Of a DNA stretch of 64,000 bases, positions 44,226 to 53,802 are shown piece after piece. A program made the translations under genes and the position numbers. The stretch comes from Bacteroidales bacterium. GTDB taxonomy: Bacteria; Bacteroidota; Bacteroidia; Bacteroidales; VadinHA17. The stretch covers positions 62,001-126,000 of the forward strand of contig PLLO01000012.1 of the NCBI GenBank assembly GCA_003142255.1. The letters run 5' to 3'. A model generated the notes under the pieces. It saw nothing but the letters and a program-made list of their open reading frames with translations, was not told where the DNA came from and did no database searches. The stretch's first letter is position 1. Each line of letters starts with the position of its first letter.

Positions 44226-47216
44226 TTAGAAGTTAGCTTTGAAACCCAAGGTGTAAACTGCCTGCATCGGATAAACTGAATTGTCGATTCCTGAACTGAT
44301 GGGAGAACCTCCGATTTCAGTTGTAAATCCCTTGTAAGTGAAGAATGAGAAAGGCCTCTGTGCAGATAAATAAATCCTCAGGTTTGGAATAAACCTGATC
44401 TTACTTGTATTATATCCAACCTGTATATTCTGGATTCTTACGGATGAACCATCTTCAACAAAGAAACTGTTTGCCTGCTGGATAAATGAATAGTTATAGG
44501 CAACCGATGAGGGATATTTATCTGACGGATTATCGGAAGTCCAGCGTTTTTTAAAAAAATCCTGGTCATAATTGCCGTCGGCAAAGACATCCCTGTTCAT
44601 TCTCTTGGCATTAAGGATTTTATTTCCAATCTGCCCGAGGAGTGAAACGCTCAGATCAAACTGTTTGTAGTTAAATCCGAAGTCGAGACCGGTTATCAAC
44701 CATGGAATCGGGCTTCCAAGGTAAACCTTGTCAGCCTCATTGATAACTTTGTCATTGTTCTGGTCCTTATACTTGAAAAACCCTTTATTTTTAACTCCCT
44801 GGTCAACAGGATCAAGAAGCGCTTCATTTTCAGTCTTATAAACACTCACAATCTCATAACCATAGAATGATCCAATCGGATGCCCGACTGCAGTACGGGT
44901 GGTATAATCACTTCTTACATATCCGCTTGGAATATATTCACGGCCTTCAAGTTTTGTGACTCTGTTAAGGATTGTCGTTGCATTGGATCCTATTGTCATT
45001 TTAAGGCCATTACTAAACTCTTTAGCCCAGTTAAGACTGAGTTCAACCCCTGCATTTAGCACGCTGCCGTTATTCCCAAGAAGTTCTGGAACGCCTCCTC
45101 CTGGTGCAATAGGAGCATAAAGGACAACATTGTCAGTCGTACGGTGATACAGGTCAAGGGTACCTGATAGCTTCTTATTCTTAGTAGTAAAATCAAATCC
45201 CAGGTCGAATTCATTTACTACCTCCCAGCGAAGATAATTCTGTACAACAGTCTGAGCACCAACGCCGTCAACAAGTACATCGCCGAAAATACCGGAACTT
45301 CCGGCGCCTGACTGGCTCAATATTACTGCCGAGTTAGCCGGCACATTATCATTACCCAGAAGACCCCAGCTTGCCCTCAATTTCAGATAGCTGAATAATT
45401 TCTGGTTTTTCATGAAATCTTCCTCCGTCATGTTCCAGCCTAAACCTATGGAGGGAAAATAACCCCATTTCTTCTGGTATTTAGAGCTTGCATCAGCCCT
45501 GAATGTGACAGTAGCCAGGTATTTTTCCTTTATATTTAACAATCCCCGTGAGAAAAATGAAAGACCGTTATATCGTGTCGCACCATCAACTGCATATCTG
45601 TCCCTGAATGATCCGTTAGCGATATATTTTGACTGTTCATCAAGTCCGGGAACATCCTGTGCCGATCCTGTCAGGTACTCCGACCACTCCATGCGTGTGG
45701 ATTGTCCGACCATAATAGAATAATTAATATCGCCTGATTTATTTTTATATGTAAGGAGATTATCAATTATCTGTTTTGAAGAGTTGCCGAAGGTTTTTGA
45801 AAGACTTGATTTTAAAACACCTTGAGAACCGCCTACATTGAAAGCCGGAGTATAGCTCCGGCTTGTCCAGTTGCTTATATCCTGGTTATAGGAAATCTTG
45901 AAAGTCAGCTTGTCTTTCACAGGGTAAAACTCAGCATAACCACTGAATACCAGTTGATTGCCTTTTTCGGAATTATCAGAATAATATGCTGCAGCGACAG
46001 GATTTCCATACTGGTTGCCAAATCCGTAAGTCTGTGGAGAACCAAAAAGAACAGGGTAAGCTGCCGTGTTTGCCGGATCATAGACAGGATAGACCGGAGG
46101 ATTTACATAAGCACCGAAAAATGCTCCCTCATTGGGATTGACTTTATCGTACCTTGAAATAATGCTATTAATCCCAATCTTCATGAAATCACTTACTGTC
46201 TGATCAAGTCTTCCACGAATATTAAACCTTCCAAAACTGTTCTTTGTATCCATTATACCTTCCTGGAAGAGATAATTTCCGCCAAAAGAATAGGAAGTTT
46301 TACCTGATATTCCGCTGATGTCGAGACTATGCCCTGTCATTGGAGCCGGTCTTACAAGCTCCTGGTACCAGTCTGTGCTAGTCGGATAATTGGCAGGATC
46401 TTTCGGAATATAACCGGAGACCTCAGCATTTGCTTCATTGAGAAGTTCAGTATACTGATCTTTTGTAGCCATCTTTAATATGTTTACAGGTACCTGCATC
46501 CCAAAATAACCTTCATAGCTTACTGAAGGTTTACTGGTAGTCCCTTTTTTTGTGGTGATAAGTATAACGCCGTTAGCTGCACGTACACCATATATAGCTG
46601 CTGCCGAGGCATCTTTAAGAACGGTAAGATCTTCTATATCGCCGGATCCGAGAAAATCAATATTATCAACAAAAACGCCATCAACAACATAAAGAGGTTT
46701 TGCAAAATCGCCGATTGACCCGACTCCCCTGATCTTTACCGAGGGGCCGCTCCCTGGCACACCGCTTGAAATGATCTGGAGACCTGCTACCTTCCCCTGC
46801 ATTGCCTGCATGGCATTCGATGTCACCTGGCGGTTAAGATCCTCACCCTTAATGGTTACGATAGGAGCAGTCAGATCCTTTGCCCTCTGGGTGCCATAAC
46901 CAATAACAACAACCTCTTCCATCAGTTTTGTCGAAGAGGATAGATTTATGTTAATAGTAGTTCTGTTACCCACATACTCTCTTATCGTCATCATTCCCAC
47001 CATACTGAAAACCAATGTATCAGAAGGTTGGGCAGTTATTTTGTAATTGCCGTTCAAATCTGTAAGAGTGCCCATGTAAGTATTTTTTACCAGCACCGAA
47101 ACACCCGGAAGCGGTTCTTTAGTGTCATCTAACACAACGCCTTTTATTTCCTGTTGACCCGAAAGTTGAGGCATGAATATGGCCATGAATAGCAAAAAGG
47201 TTAGAATTTTTCTCAT
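44226..47216 (-). CDS. SusC/RagA TonB-linked outer-membrane transporter (GH144 locus)
   Basis: 996 residues with a signal peptide (MRKILTFLLFMAIFMPQLSGQ). Next come the carboxypeptidase-regulatory-like domain (residues about 23-95: IKGVVLDDTKEPLPGVSVLV), the EVVVIGYGT signature near 101-109, the plug with LYVVDGVFVDN and VLKDASAAAIYGVRAANGV, and the long barrel ending in GFKANF. It heads the minus-strand operon susC-susD-lamG, followed after a terminator by the two GH144-like genes. Its promoter should lie in the 310-bp divergent gap to the pectinesterase gene, where no clear LacI-type operator is seen. Confidence 0.95.
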   Translation of the reverse strand: MRKILTFLLFMAIFMPQLSGQQEIKGVVLDDTKEPLPGVSVLVKNTYMGTLTDLNGNYKITAQPSDTLVFSMVGMMTIREYVGNRTTININLSSSTKLMEEVVVIGYGTQRAKDLTAPIVTIKGEDLNRQVTSNAMQAMQGKVAGLQIISSGVPGSGPSVKIRGVGSIGDFAKPLYVVDGVFVDNIDFLGSGDIEDLTVLKDASAAAIYGVRAANGVILITTKKGTTSKPSVSYEGYFGMQVPVNILKMATKDQYTELLNEANAEVSGYIPKDPANYPTSTDWYQELVRPAPMTGHSLDISGISGKTSYSFGGNYLFQEGIMDTKNSFGRFNIRGRLDQTVSDFMKIGINSIISRYDKVNPNEGAFFGAYVNPPVYPVYDPANTAAYPVLFGSPQTYGFGNQYGNPVAAAYYSDNSEKGNQLVFSGYAEFYPVKDKLTFKISYNQDISNWTSRSYTPAFNVGGSQGVLKSSLSKTFGNSSKQIIDNLLTYKNKSGDINYSIMVGQSTRMEWSEYLTGSAQDVPGLDEQSKYIANGSFRDRYAVDGATRYNGLSFFSRGLLNIKEKYLATVTFRADASSKYQKKWGYFPSIGLGWNMTEEDFMKNQKLFSYLKLRASWGLLGNDNVPANSAVILSQSGAGSSGIFGDVLVDGVGAQTVVQNYLRWEVVNEFDLGFDFTTKNKKLSGTLDLYHRTTDNVVLYAPIAPGGGVPELLGNNGSVLNAGVELSLNWAKEFSNGLKMTIGSNATTILNRVTKLEGREYIPSGYVRSDYTTRTAVGHPIGSFYGYEIVSVYKTENEALLDPVDQGVKNKGFFKYKDQNNDKVINEADKVYLGSPIPWLITGLDFGFNYKQFDLSVSLLGQIGNKILNAKRMNRDVFADGNYDQDFFKKRWTSDNPSDKYPSSVAYNYSFIQQANSFFVEDGSSVRIQNIQVGYNTSKIRFIPNLRIYLSAQRPFSFFTYKGFTTEIGGSPISSGIDNSVYPMQAVYTLGFKANF

Positions 47217-47527
47217 GGTTAAAGGATTTTTTGCAAGTTAGTCATTTTAAGTCATTACCTGTCACTTAAATATGCTTAATAGGCTGTATTGTTCTCTCGC
47301 AATTAAAATAGTTCGCTTTGCATTTATTTTATCTCAACTTTTTTATATAAAAATTTTATAAACAGTATGTTGTAAGATTTAAATTTTCTTGAATATTTAA
47401 CATTTACTTTTTCTCATAGAGATCATGAAAGAAGGGCAGATTTAGAATAATTAATAAATGTTGTTAAATTGCACTGATCATATTGTTAAAGAATAAAATC
47501 CGATTTTCTAAATATTATTATCTGAAA
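47217..47527. promoter_or_regulatory. Divergent intergenic region between susC and pectinesterase gene
   Basis: This 311-bp, very A/T-rich stretch carries no plausible gene. A short direct repeat (AGTCATTTTAAGTCATTA) lies at about 47240-47256. No copy of the TGCAATCGGTTGCA operator and no convincing TAnnTTTG promoter was found. It must hold promoters for both flanking operons. Confidence 0.45.
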
Positions 47528-48523
47528 ATGAAATTCGTATATAAATTTATCAGCCTGATTAGTTTCACGCTCTTCCTGAGCTTCGAACCTGCCACTGCTC
47601 AGGATGTTTACAAACTTACCGTCGCGCAGGATAGTTCAGGCGATTATACCACAATCCAGAAGGCGATCGATGCATCAAGATCATATCCCGATCAGAGGAT
47701 AACAATCTTTGTGAAGAATGGCACTTACAATGAAAAGATAATTGTTCCGGCCTGTAACCCGCGAATCTCACTCATTGGAGAAAGTGTGGGAAAAACGATC
47801 ATAACTCATGGCGATTTTTTCAATAAGATCAACCGCGGGAGGAACAGCACCTTCTATACTTATACTCTCCTTGTTATTGCAGATGATTTCTACGCCGAGA
47901 ACCTTACAATCGAAAACAGCGCAGGCCCCGTAGGACAAGCAATAGCACTATATGTCAGTGGCGACAGGTGCGTATTCCGTAACTGCCGCATCCTTGGGAA
48001 CCAGGATACGCTATTTACCGACGGGTTCTGCAGCCGCCAGTATTTTGATAGTTGCTTTATTGAAGGGACTACTGATTTTATCTTTGGTCCGGCTACGGTT
48101 CTATTTAATAATTGCACTATCAACAGCAAGGGCAATTCATATATTACGGCAGCAAGCACACCACAGGGCAAACAGTTCGGTTATGTTTTTACGGGCTGCA
48201 AGCTGACAGCTGCCGATGGCGTTGCAAAAGCTTATCTTGGCCGTCCATGGAGAGATTATGCAAAGGCAGTATTTATAAAATGTGAGCTTGGGACACACAT
48301 TCAGCCAGCCGGATGGTCAAACTGGCAGGGTACCGCCCGCGACAAGACTGCTTACTATGCCGAGTTCGGAAACACAGGTCCCGGAGCAGATATTTCACAG
48401 AGAGTGCCATGGAGCCACCAGCTTTCGAAAAAGGAAGCCGCGAAATATTCTTTAAGGAACATACTCTCGCCGGCCCTTCCTGTCGAGAAGCCTGTTGAAG
48501 AATGGATAACGGGGAAGGAATAG
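47528..48523 (+). CDS. Pectin methylesterase (CE8), exported
   Basis: 331 residues from the ATG at 47528; a TTG at 47483 in frame is less likely because the ATG gives a clean signal peptide ending EPATAQ. The beta-helix family residues are complete: Gln137 in GQAIALY, Asp160 in NQDTLF, Asp183 in TTDFIFG (acid/base and nucleophile pair) and Arg239 in YLGRPW. It removes methyl esters from homogalacturonan and releases methanol in the periplasm or at the surface. It leads the pectin/side-chain gene series on the plus strand and clears the way for the GH28 enzyme three genes on. Confidence 0.95.
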   Translation: MKFVYKFISLISFTLFLSFEPATAQDVYKLTVAQDSSGDYTTIQKAIDASRSYPDQRITIFVKNGTYNEKIIVPACNPRISLIGESVGKTIITHGDFFNKINRGRNSTFYTYTLLVIADDFYAENLTIENSAGPVGQAIALYVSGDRCVFRNCRILGNQDTLFTDGFCSRQYFDSCFIEGTTDFIFGPATVLFNNCTINSKGNSYITAASTPQGKQFGYVFTGCKLTAADGVAKAYLGRPWRDYAKAVFIKCELGTHIQPAGWSNWQGTARDKTAYYAEFGNTGPGADISQRVPWSHQLSKKEAAKYSLRNILSPALPVEKPVEEWITGKE

Positions 48524-48533
48524 TTTCAAAATT

Positions 48534-48604
48534 ACCCCCTTTCTTATCCCGCTGAGCGGGATGATTTAACGCCTTCCCCTCTGGGGGAAGGTTGGGAAGG
48601 GGGT
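48534..48604. repeat. C/G-rich palindromic intergenic element, copy F
   Basis: Starts CCCCCTTTCTTATCCCGC as in copy A, has CTGGGGGAAGGTTGGGAAGGGGG at its end and inner arms GCTGAGC/GCGGGA. It lies between the pectinesterase gene and the GH127-type gene. Confidence 0.75.
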
Positions 48605-48650
48605 TTAAACTATTAAGCATTAATGAATTATTGAATTGCAAAATATTTTT

Positions 48651-50558
48651 ATGATGAAGAAATTTCCGGTAATATTTTTCCTGATTTTTATCCCTTCCAT
48701 TTTAACCTGCCAGAATGCAGTTAAAAATCGACCCGTTCAGAATCATGTTAACGATAAGCTTCAATTATTCCCGGCCTCATCAGTCAGGATAATGGGATAT
48801 CTTGGAGAGAAAATAAATCTTTGTATAGAAAAAAGAATCAAAACGGAGGATCCTGATTACCTCGTCGAACCATTCAGACATAAGGAGGAGACAAGACTCT
48901 GGCAAAGCGAATTCTGGGGAAAATGGATACAGTCAGCAATAGCTGCATATGATTATGACCATGATCCTGATCTGCTTAAGAAAATCAATGATGCGGTCTC
49001 AGGATTGCTCTCAACACAGATGCCAGATGGCTATATAGGCAATTACTCAGACGCTGCCGCCCTTAAGCAATGGGATATCTGGGGAAGAAAATATACCCTG
49101 CTGGGACTTCTTGCATATTTCGACATAACTGGTGATAAAAATGTCCTGGCTGCATCAAGGCGACTTGCTGATCATCTGCTTTCCCAGGTGGGTCCGGGGA
49201 AGGCCGACATTGTCAGGACGGGGAATTACAGGGGAATGCCGAGCAGCTCGATTCTTGAGCCTGTGGTGTCGCTATATCGTCATACCGGCGATAACCGTTA
49301 CCTTGATTTTGCAAAATATATTGTTCAGCAATGGGAAACTCCGGATGGCCCGAAGCTTATTTCTTCAGCGCTCTCCGGGGTGCCCGTTTCCGAGCGTTTC
49401 CCTCATCCCGCCATCTGGTGGTCCTATGAAAATGGCCAGAAGGCTTATGAGATGATGTCGTGCTATGACGGGCTTCTCGATCTTTATAAAATCACCGGCG
49501 AACCATCATACCTGAAGACCGTCGAGATGGCCGTTCGCGATATAATCGATGAGGAAATAAACATTGCCGGATCCGGAAGCGCTTTTGAGTGCTGGTACAA
49601 AGGGGCAAAGTACCAGGATGAACCGACTTATCATACGATGGAGACATGCGTTACCATGACATGGATGAAGTTGTGTTTCAATTTATTGCGGGTTACCGGC
49701 AATCCGGATTATGCTGATGAGATCGAAAAATCAGCATATAACGCCCTCCTGGCTTCCATGAAATCTGATGGCTCGATGATAGCGAAATACAGCCCGATGG
49801 GAGGTATCAGGCACGAGGGTGAAGAACAGTGCGGGATGCATATAAACTGCTGCAATGCAAACGGTCCGAGAGCCTTCATGATGCTGCCCCGCTTTGCTGT
49901 AATGAACGGATCTGATGGAATTTACATTAATATCTATTGTGACGGAGAAGCCGCAATCCCGTACAATTCCAAAAACAAGGTGACAATAACCCAGACAACA
50001 GATTACCCGGTTTCCGATAAAATAGGAATAGTAGTAAACCCTGAGAAACCTGGGAATTTTACAATTGCTCTAAGGATCCCTTCATGGAGCAAAAACACTT
50101 CCCTTACCATAAATGGCGAATCAGTAACAGATGCCGCACCGGGATCCTATGAAAAAATTACCCGTACCTGGAATAAGGGAGACAGAATAGAGTTAAAGCT
50201 CGATCTGAGAGCCAGACTTGCATCAATGGCCGGACATCAGGCAATTATTCGAGGACCGGTTGTTCTTGCCCGTGATGCCAGGTTCAAAGATGGACTTATT
50301 TATGAATCAGCAGTTATCCGCGACCAGGAAGGCTATGTCGATTTAAAGCCGTCAGCTTCAAAACCTCCAGAAGTATGGATGTCATTTACGGCGCCGCTTG
50401 TGCTGGGTACAGATCTTGAAGGTGAATATAAGAACCCGAAACAAGTAAGTTTTTGTGATTTTGCCTCGGCAGGAAACACATGGGGTGAGGATTCAAGATA
50501 CCTTGTCTGGATCCCTAAGACCCTGAACGTAATGAAGACAGATTATAAAGGGTATTAG
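48651..50558 (+). CDS. GH127/GH146-type beta-L-arabinofuranosidase (DUF1680), exported
   Basis: 635 residues from the ATG at 48651; a TTG five codons upstream is ignored. A short signal peptide ends near LTC. The alpha/alpha barrel carries the zinc-thiolate site of this family: Glu331 and Cys333 in METCVTM, with Cys400 and Cys401 in NCCNANGPR, the last Cys being the expected nucleophile. Two beta-sandwich domains follow (SKNTSLTINGESV, IIRGPVVLARDARF). Such enzymes remove beta-L-arabinofuranose or related furanosyl units from pectic arabinan and arabinogalactan side chains. It sits between CE8 and GH28, consistent with pectin breakdown. Which of the related families (GH127, 137, 142, 146) it falls in cannot be settled by eye. 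Confidence 0.85.
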   Translation: MMKKFPVIFFLIFIPSILTCQNAVKNRPVQNHVNDKLQLFPASSVRIMGYLGEKINLCIEKRIKTEDPDYLVEPFRHKEETRLWQSEFWGKWIQSAIAAYDYDHDPDLLKKINDAVSGLLSTQMPDGYIGNYSDAAALKQWDIWGRKYTLLGLLAYFDITGDKNVLAASRRLADHLLSQVGPGKADIVRTGNYRGMPSSSILEPVVSLYRHTGDNRYLDFAKYIVQQWETPDGPKLISSALSGVPVSERFPHPAIWWSYENGQKAYEMMSCYDGLLDLYKITGEPSYLKTVEMAVRDIIDEEINIAGSGSAFECWYKGAKYQDEPTYHTMETCVTMTWMKLCFNLLRVTGNPDYADEIEKSAYNALLASMKSDGSMIAKYSPMGGIRHEGEEQCGMHINCCNANGPRAFMMLPRFAVMNGSDGIYINIYCDGEAAIPYNSKNKVTITQTTDYPVSDKIGIVVNPEKPGNFTIALRIPSWSKNTSLTINGESVTDAAPGSYEKITRTWNKGDRIELKLDLRARLASMAGHQAIIRGPVVLARDARFKDGLIYESAVIRDQEGYVDLKPSASKPPEVWMSFTAPLVLGTDLEGEYKNPKQVSFCDFASAGNTWGEDSRYLVWIPKTLNVMKTDYKGY

Positions 50559-50630
50559 CTGAAGAGCTGATTTGAATTTTCATCTGATTACACTAAGCCT
50601 AATGGATTTTACACAATACCTTTTATTATA

Positions 50631-51932
50631 ATGAATATTTCAAAAAAAAGTCATTTTAAAATCATCTTGCTGACAGTATGGTTTATATCGGTCAGTTTAC
50701 ATACCGTGGCGTCAGGGCCTTCCGGACAGTATAAGATTACGGGTTTTGGGGCCATTGGCGATGGCAAAACTTTGAATACACAGTCTATCCAGACTGCTAT
50801 CGATGCATGCTCAAAGAACGGGGGAGGGACTGTCATTGTCCCGGCCGGAAAATTCATTACCGGGGCTATCTTTCTTAAACAGGGAGTCAATCTCTATATT
50901 GAAAAAGACGGGGTTCTGAAAGGATCCGTCAGCCAGGCAGATTATCCACAGATCAATACCCGGTGGGAAGGTGAGGAAAGGATATGGACATCTGCTCTGA
51001 TCAATATTATTGATGTTAATAATGTCGAACTATCCGGAAAGGGCACTATTGACGGATCTGGAACAGAATGGCCTGGTTTCGGACGTCAGCAGGGCCAGCA
51101 GAGGCAGCTTTCACAGGCAGCCCGCGATAGCATCATGAGATTGCCGCGACTGGGCCGTCCTCGTCTTATCTGTTTTCAGAACTGCACAAAGGTCCGTATT
51201 TCTGATCTTAATCTCCGCAACCAGTCGGTCTGGTGCCTTCACATTCTCTATTGCAGGGATGTAATAGTAAAAAACCTCGATATCCGGGCTGCACATACTA
51301 TTCCGAGCTCCGATGGCATAGATGTGGATTCGAGTAATGGTGTTGCCATAACAGGCTGCTACATTGATGATAATGATGATTGCATTTCCATAAAGTCTGG
51401 TAAAGATGCTGACGGATTAAGAGTAAACCGGCCAAGCGAAAATATCATTATCAAAAAATGTATATTTGGTTATGGACATGGAGGCGTAGCTATGGGAAGC
51501 GAAACATCAGGCGGTATTCGCAATGTCAGGATCATTAGCTGTGATGTCGATTCCGGCAACTGGGCACCAATCAGGTTCAAGACCCAACCCAGCCGCAGCG
51601 GTGTTGTCGAGAATATTGTTTATCGCAATATCCGGATCAAAGACGCAAAGCAGGCTTTTGAGTTTAACATGGAATGGAGAATGGTTCCGCCTGTTGCCCC
51701 TCCTGCGAAGGTTTTACCTGTCGTCAGGAATGTAAGATTCATTAATATAACAGGTAATGTCAACTCACTGGGTTTGATACATGGATTGAAAGATAGTCCC
51801 ATATATGATGTGAAATTCAGGAAATGCAGGCTTTCGGCTCAGAAAGGGCTAACTGTTGATAATGTACGAGACATTGATTATTCAGGTATTAACGCCCAAG
51901 TCAAAGAAGGTCAGATAATTATTAATAAATGA
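50631..51932 (+). CDS. GH28 polygalacturonase-family enzyme, exported
   Basis: 433 residues with a signal peptide ending near HTVAS. The right-handed beta-helix catalytic residues are present: Asp231 and Asp233 in GIDVDSS, Asp249/Asp250 in DNDDCISIKSG, the GHG at 282-284 in YGHGGVAMGS and RFK at 315-317 in place of the common RIK. It hydrolyses galacturonide bonds in homogalacturonan or rhamnogalacturonan; exo or rhamnogalacturonase specificity cannot be told. It follows the GH127-type gene by 72 bp and is part of the pectin run. Confidence 0.93.
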   Translation: MNISKKSHFKIILLTVWFISVSLHTVASGPSGQYKITGFGAIGDGKTLNTQSIQTAIDACSKNGGGTVIVPAGKFITGAIFLKQGVNLYIEKDGVLKGSVSQADYPQINTRWEGEERIWTSALINIIDVNNVELSGKGTIDGSGTEWPGFGRQQGQQRQLSQAARDSIMRLPRLGRPRLICFQNCTKVRISDLNLRNQSVWCLHILYCRDVIVKNLDIRAAHTIPSSDGIDVDSSNGVAITGCYIDDNDDCISIKSGKDADGLRVNRPSENIIIKKCIFGYGHGGVAMGSETSGGIRNVRIISCDVDSGNWAPIRFKTQPSRSGVVENIVYRNIRIKDAKQAFEFNMEWRMVPPVAPPAKVLPVVRNVRFINITGNVNSLGLIHGLKDSPIYDVKFRKCRLSAQKGLTVDNVRDIDYSGINAQVKEGQIIINK

Positions 51933-52049
51933 TATGAACTCTTTTACTCCTTTTTTTTAATGTCTGACTGGAGTAACATAAATCCTATCTATGAACCGAC
52001 CGTGAAAAATAACCGCTAACTTGAACCAGTCCATATAATTATAAGAATC

Positions 52050-53762
52050 ATGAAGACAAAAAGAATTTGTTTATTTATCCTGATCTGCCTGGTCTCATTT
52101 TCCTGCAAGCAGCAAACTCAGACGGTGCAGAAGGAAATACCTCATCTTGATAAAAATGGTAACACTACCCAGCTGATCGTTGACGGGAAACCATTTATAG
52201 CCCTGTGCGGTGAACTGACCAATAATGCAGCAACAAGCCCTGACTATATGAAACCGGTCTGGCCATTATTGTCCCAAAGCAATCTTAATTCAGTAATAGC
52301 CGGTGTCTCATGGGCAATGATCGAACCGGTAGAGGGCAAATATAATTTTGATATAGTTGGCGCAGTAATAAATGAGGCCAGAAAGAATAATCTGAAATTG
52401 ATCTTTATCTGGTTTGCAAGCTGGAAAAACGGCATGTCAAGTTATATTCCTGATTGGGTAAAGAAGGACTATAAGCGATTTCCCCGTGTAAATATTAATG
52501 AAAATGATCCGATCGAATTACTTTCATCGTTAAGTGAAGAAAACCGTGATGCTGATGCTCATGCTTTTGCTGCCCTGATGAAATACATCAAGGGAGTCGA
52601 CAGCGCCTCGCGAACGGTCATTATGATCCAGGTTGAAAACGAAGCCGGTGTATTGCTCGACTCCCGCGACCGTTCAGACATTGCCAATAAAGCTTACAAC
52701 GGACCTGTTCCGCAGGAACTGATGAGCTATATTGATAAAAACAGCGACAATCTCGTTCCTGAATTAAAGGAAGCATGGAAAGCCAACGGATCTAAAATGT
52801 CAGGAACCTGGGAGGAGGTATTTGGCCCTGGAAAACCCAAAGGACTTGTGATGCCGGTCCGGAATCTTGTTCCCCCGATGACTCAGAAAGAACAGGATGA
52901 AGCATTGGTTACTTACCCTTTTTATTCTGACGAAGTTTTTATGGCATGGTATTATGCAACTTATATTAATCATGTAGTTGAAGCAGGAAAAACCGAGTAC
53001 CCGATACCAATGTTCGTCAATGCCTGGCTGAAGCAACGCGAACATTCATGGCCCGGCACCTATCCAAGCGGTGGACCTCTCCCGCAGGTTTTCGATATCT
53101 GGCATGCAGGTTGCCCGTCAATAGACATACTTTGCCCCGACCTTTATCGCCCCGATTTTGCTTATATGGCTGAACAATTCACCCGCGAAGGCAATCCCTT
53201 ATTTATTCCTGAAACAAGCAGTGGCGCTCAGGGAGCCGCCAATTTAATTTACGCTGTCGGGCAGCATGATGCATTAGGGTTTTCGCCCTTTGGGATTGAA
53301 CGGCGTATACAGGCAGGTGATGAACTTTCGCAGTGTTATCAGATGATTTCCCGGCTTATGCCGTTAATTGGAAAGCATCAGGGGCTGAATTCTATGGGTG
53401 CAGTTTTATTGATTAAGGATAATCCCTTGGAAAATATTGAGTTCGGCGATTATATCTTCCATACTGATCTACGGTTCGATCCCTTCAATCTGAACAGCAG
53501 AAGTGCTGATTTGGGAGCAGCCATATTTATTATGACAGCTCCTGATGAGTTTTACATTGGAGGAACTGGTATGTCAATTACTCTTTCACAAAAAAATCCT
53601 GAATTTAAAACCGGACTGGCAACAGTTGAAGAGGGTACTTTTCTGGATGGCAAATGGATCCCGGGCCGCAGGTTGGCTGGCGATGATACGGGACAGGGAA
53701 GAAACCTCAGACTGGGCGTCGGTTACAATATCATGAGAGTTACTTTATATAGTTATAAATAA
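52050..53762 (+). CDS. GH35-type beta-galactosidase with DUF5597 C-terminus, lipoprotein (paralogue)
   Basis: 570 residues. The lipobox region is LVSFSC (Cys19). IQVENEAG carries the acid/base Glu198, and LFIPETSSG the nucleophile Glu388. It matches the protein encoded at 538-2241 over its whole length, with the same IWFASWKN/IWFGSWKN, MFVNAWLKQ/MYVNAWLKQ, YPSGGPLPQV and GRRL(A/N)GD segments. It lies between GH28 and two GH2 genes, so here it probably trims beta-galactose from pectic galactan or arabinogalactan side chains. A 40-bp gap leads into the GH2 gene. Confidence 0.85.
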   Translation: MKTKRICLFILICLVSFSCKQQTQTVQKEIPHLDKNGNTTQLIVDGKPFIALCGELTNNAATSPDYMKPVWPLLSQSNLNSVIAGVSWAMIEPVEGKYNFDIVGAVINEARKNNLKLIFIWFASWKNGMSSYIPDWVKKDYKRFPRVNINENDPIELLSSLSEENRDADAHAFAALMKYIKGVDSASRTVIMIQVENEAGVLLDSRDRSDIANKAYNGPVPQELMSYIDKNSDNLVPELKEAWKANGSKMSGTWEEVFGPGKPKGLVMPVRNLVPPMTQKEQDEALVTYPFYSDEVFMAWYYATYINHVVEAGKTEYPIPMFVNAWLKQREHSWPGTYPSGGPLPQVFDIWHAGCPSIDILCPDLYRPDFAYMAEQFTREGNPLFIPETSSGAQGAANLIYAVGQHDALGFSPFGIERRIQAGDELSQCYQMISRLMPLIGKHQGLNSMGAVLLIKDNPLENIEFGDYIFHTDLRFDPFNLNSRSADLGAAIFIMTAPDEFYIGGTGMSITLSQKNPEFKTGLATVEEGTFLDGKWIPGRRLAGDDTGQGRNLRLGVGYNIMRVTLYSYK

Positions 53763-53791
53763 TTTAGCATTAGTTGTCAAATAATATTAAT

Positions 53792-53798
53792 AGGGAGG
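53792..53798 (+). promoter_or_regulatory. Strong Shine-Dalgarno sequence before the first GH2 gene
   Basis: AGGGAGG lies 4 nt before the ATG at 53803. Most other starts in this window have no such sequence, as usual in Bacteroidota, so this start stands out. Confidence 0.6.
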
Positions 53799-53802
53799 TT
53801 AT

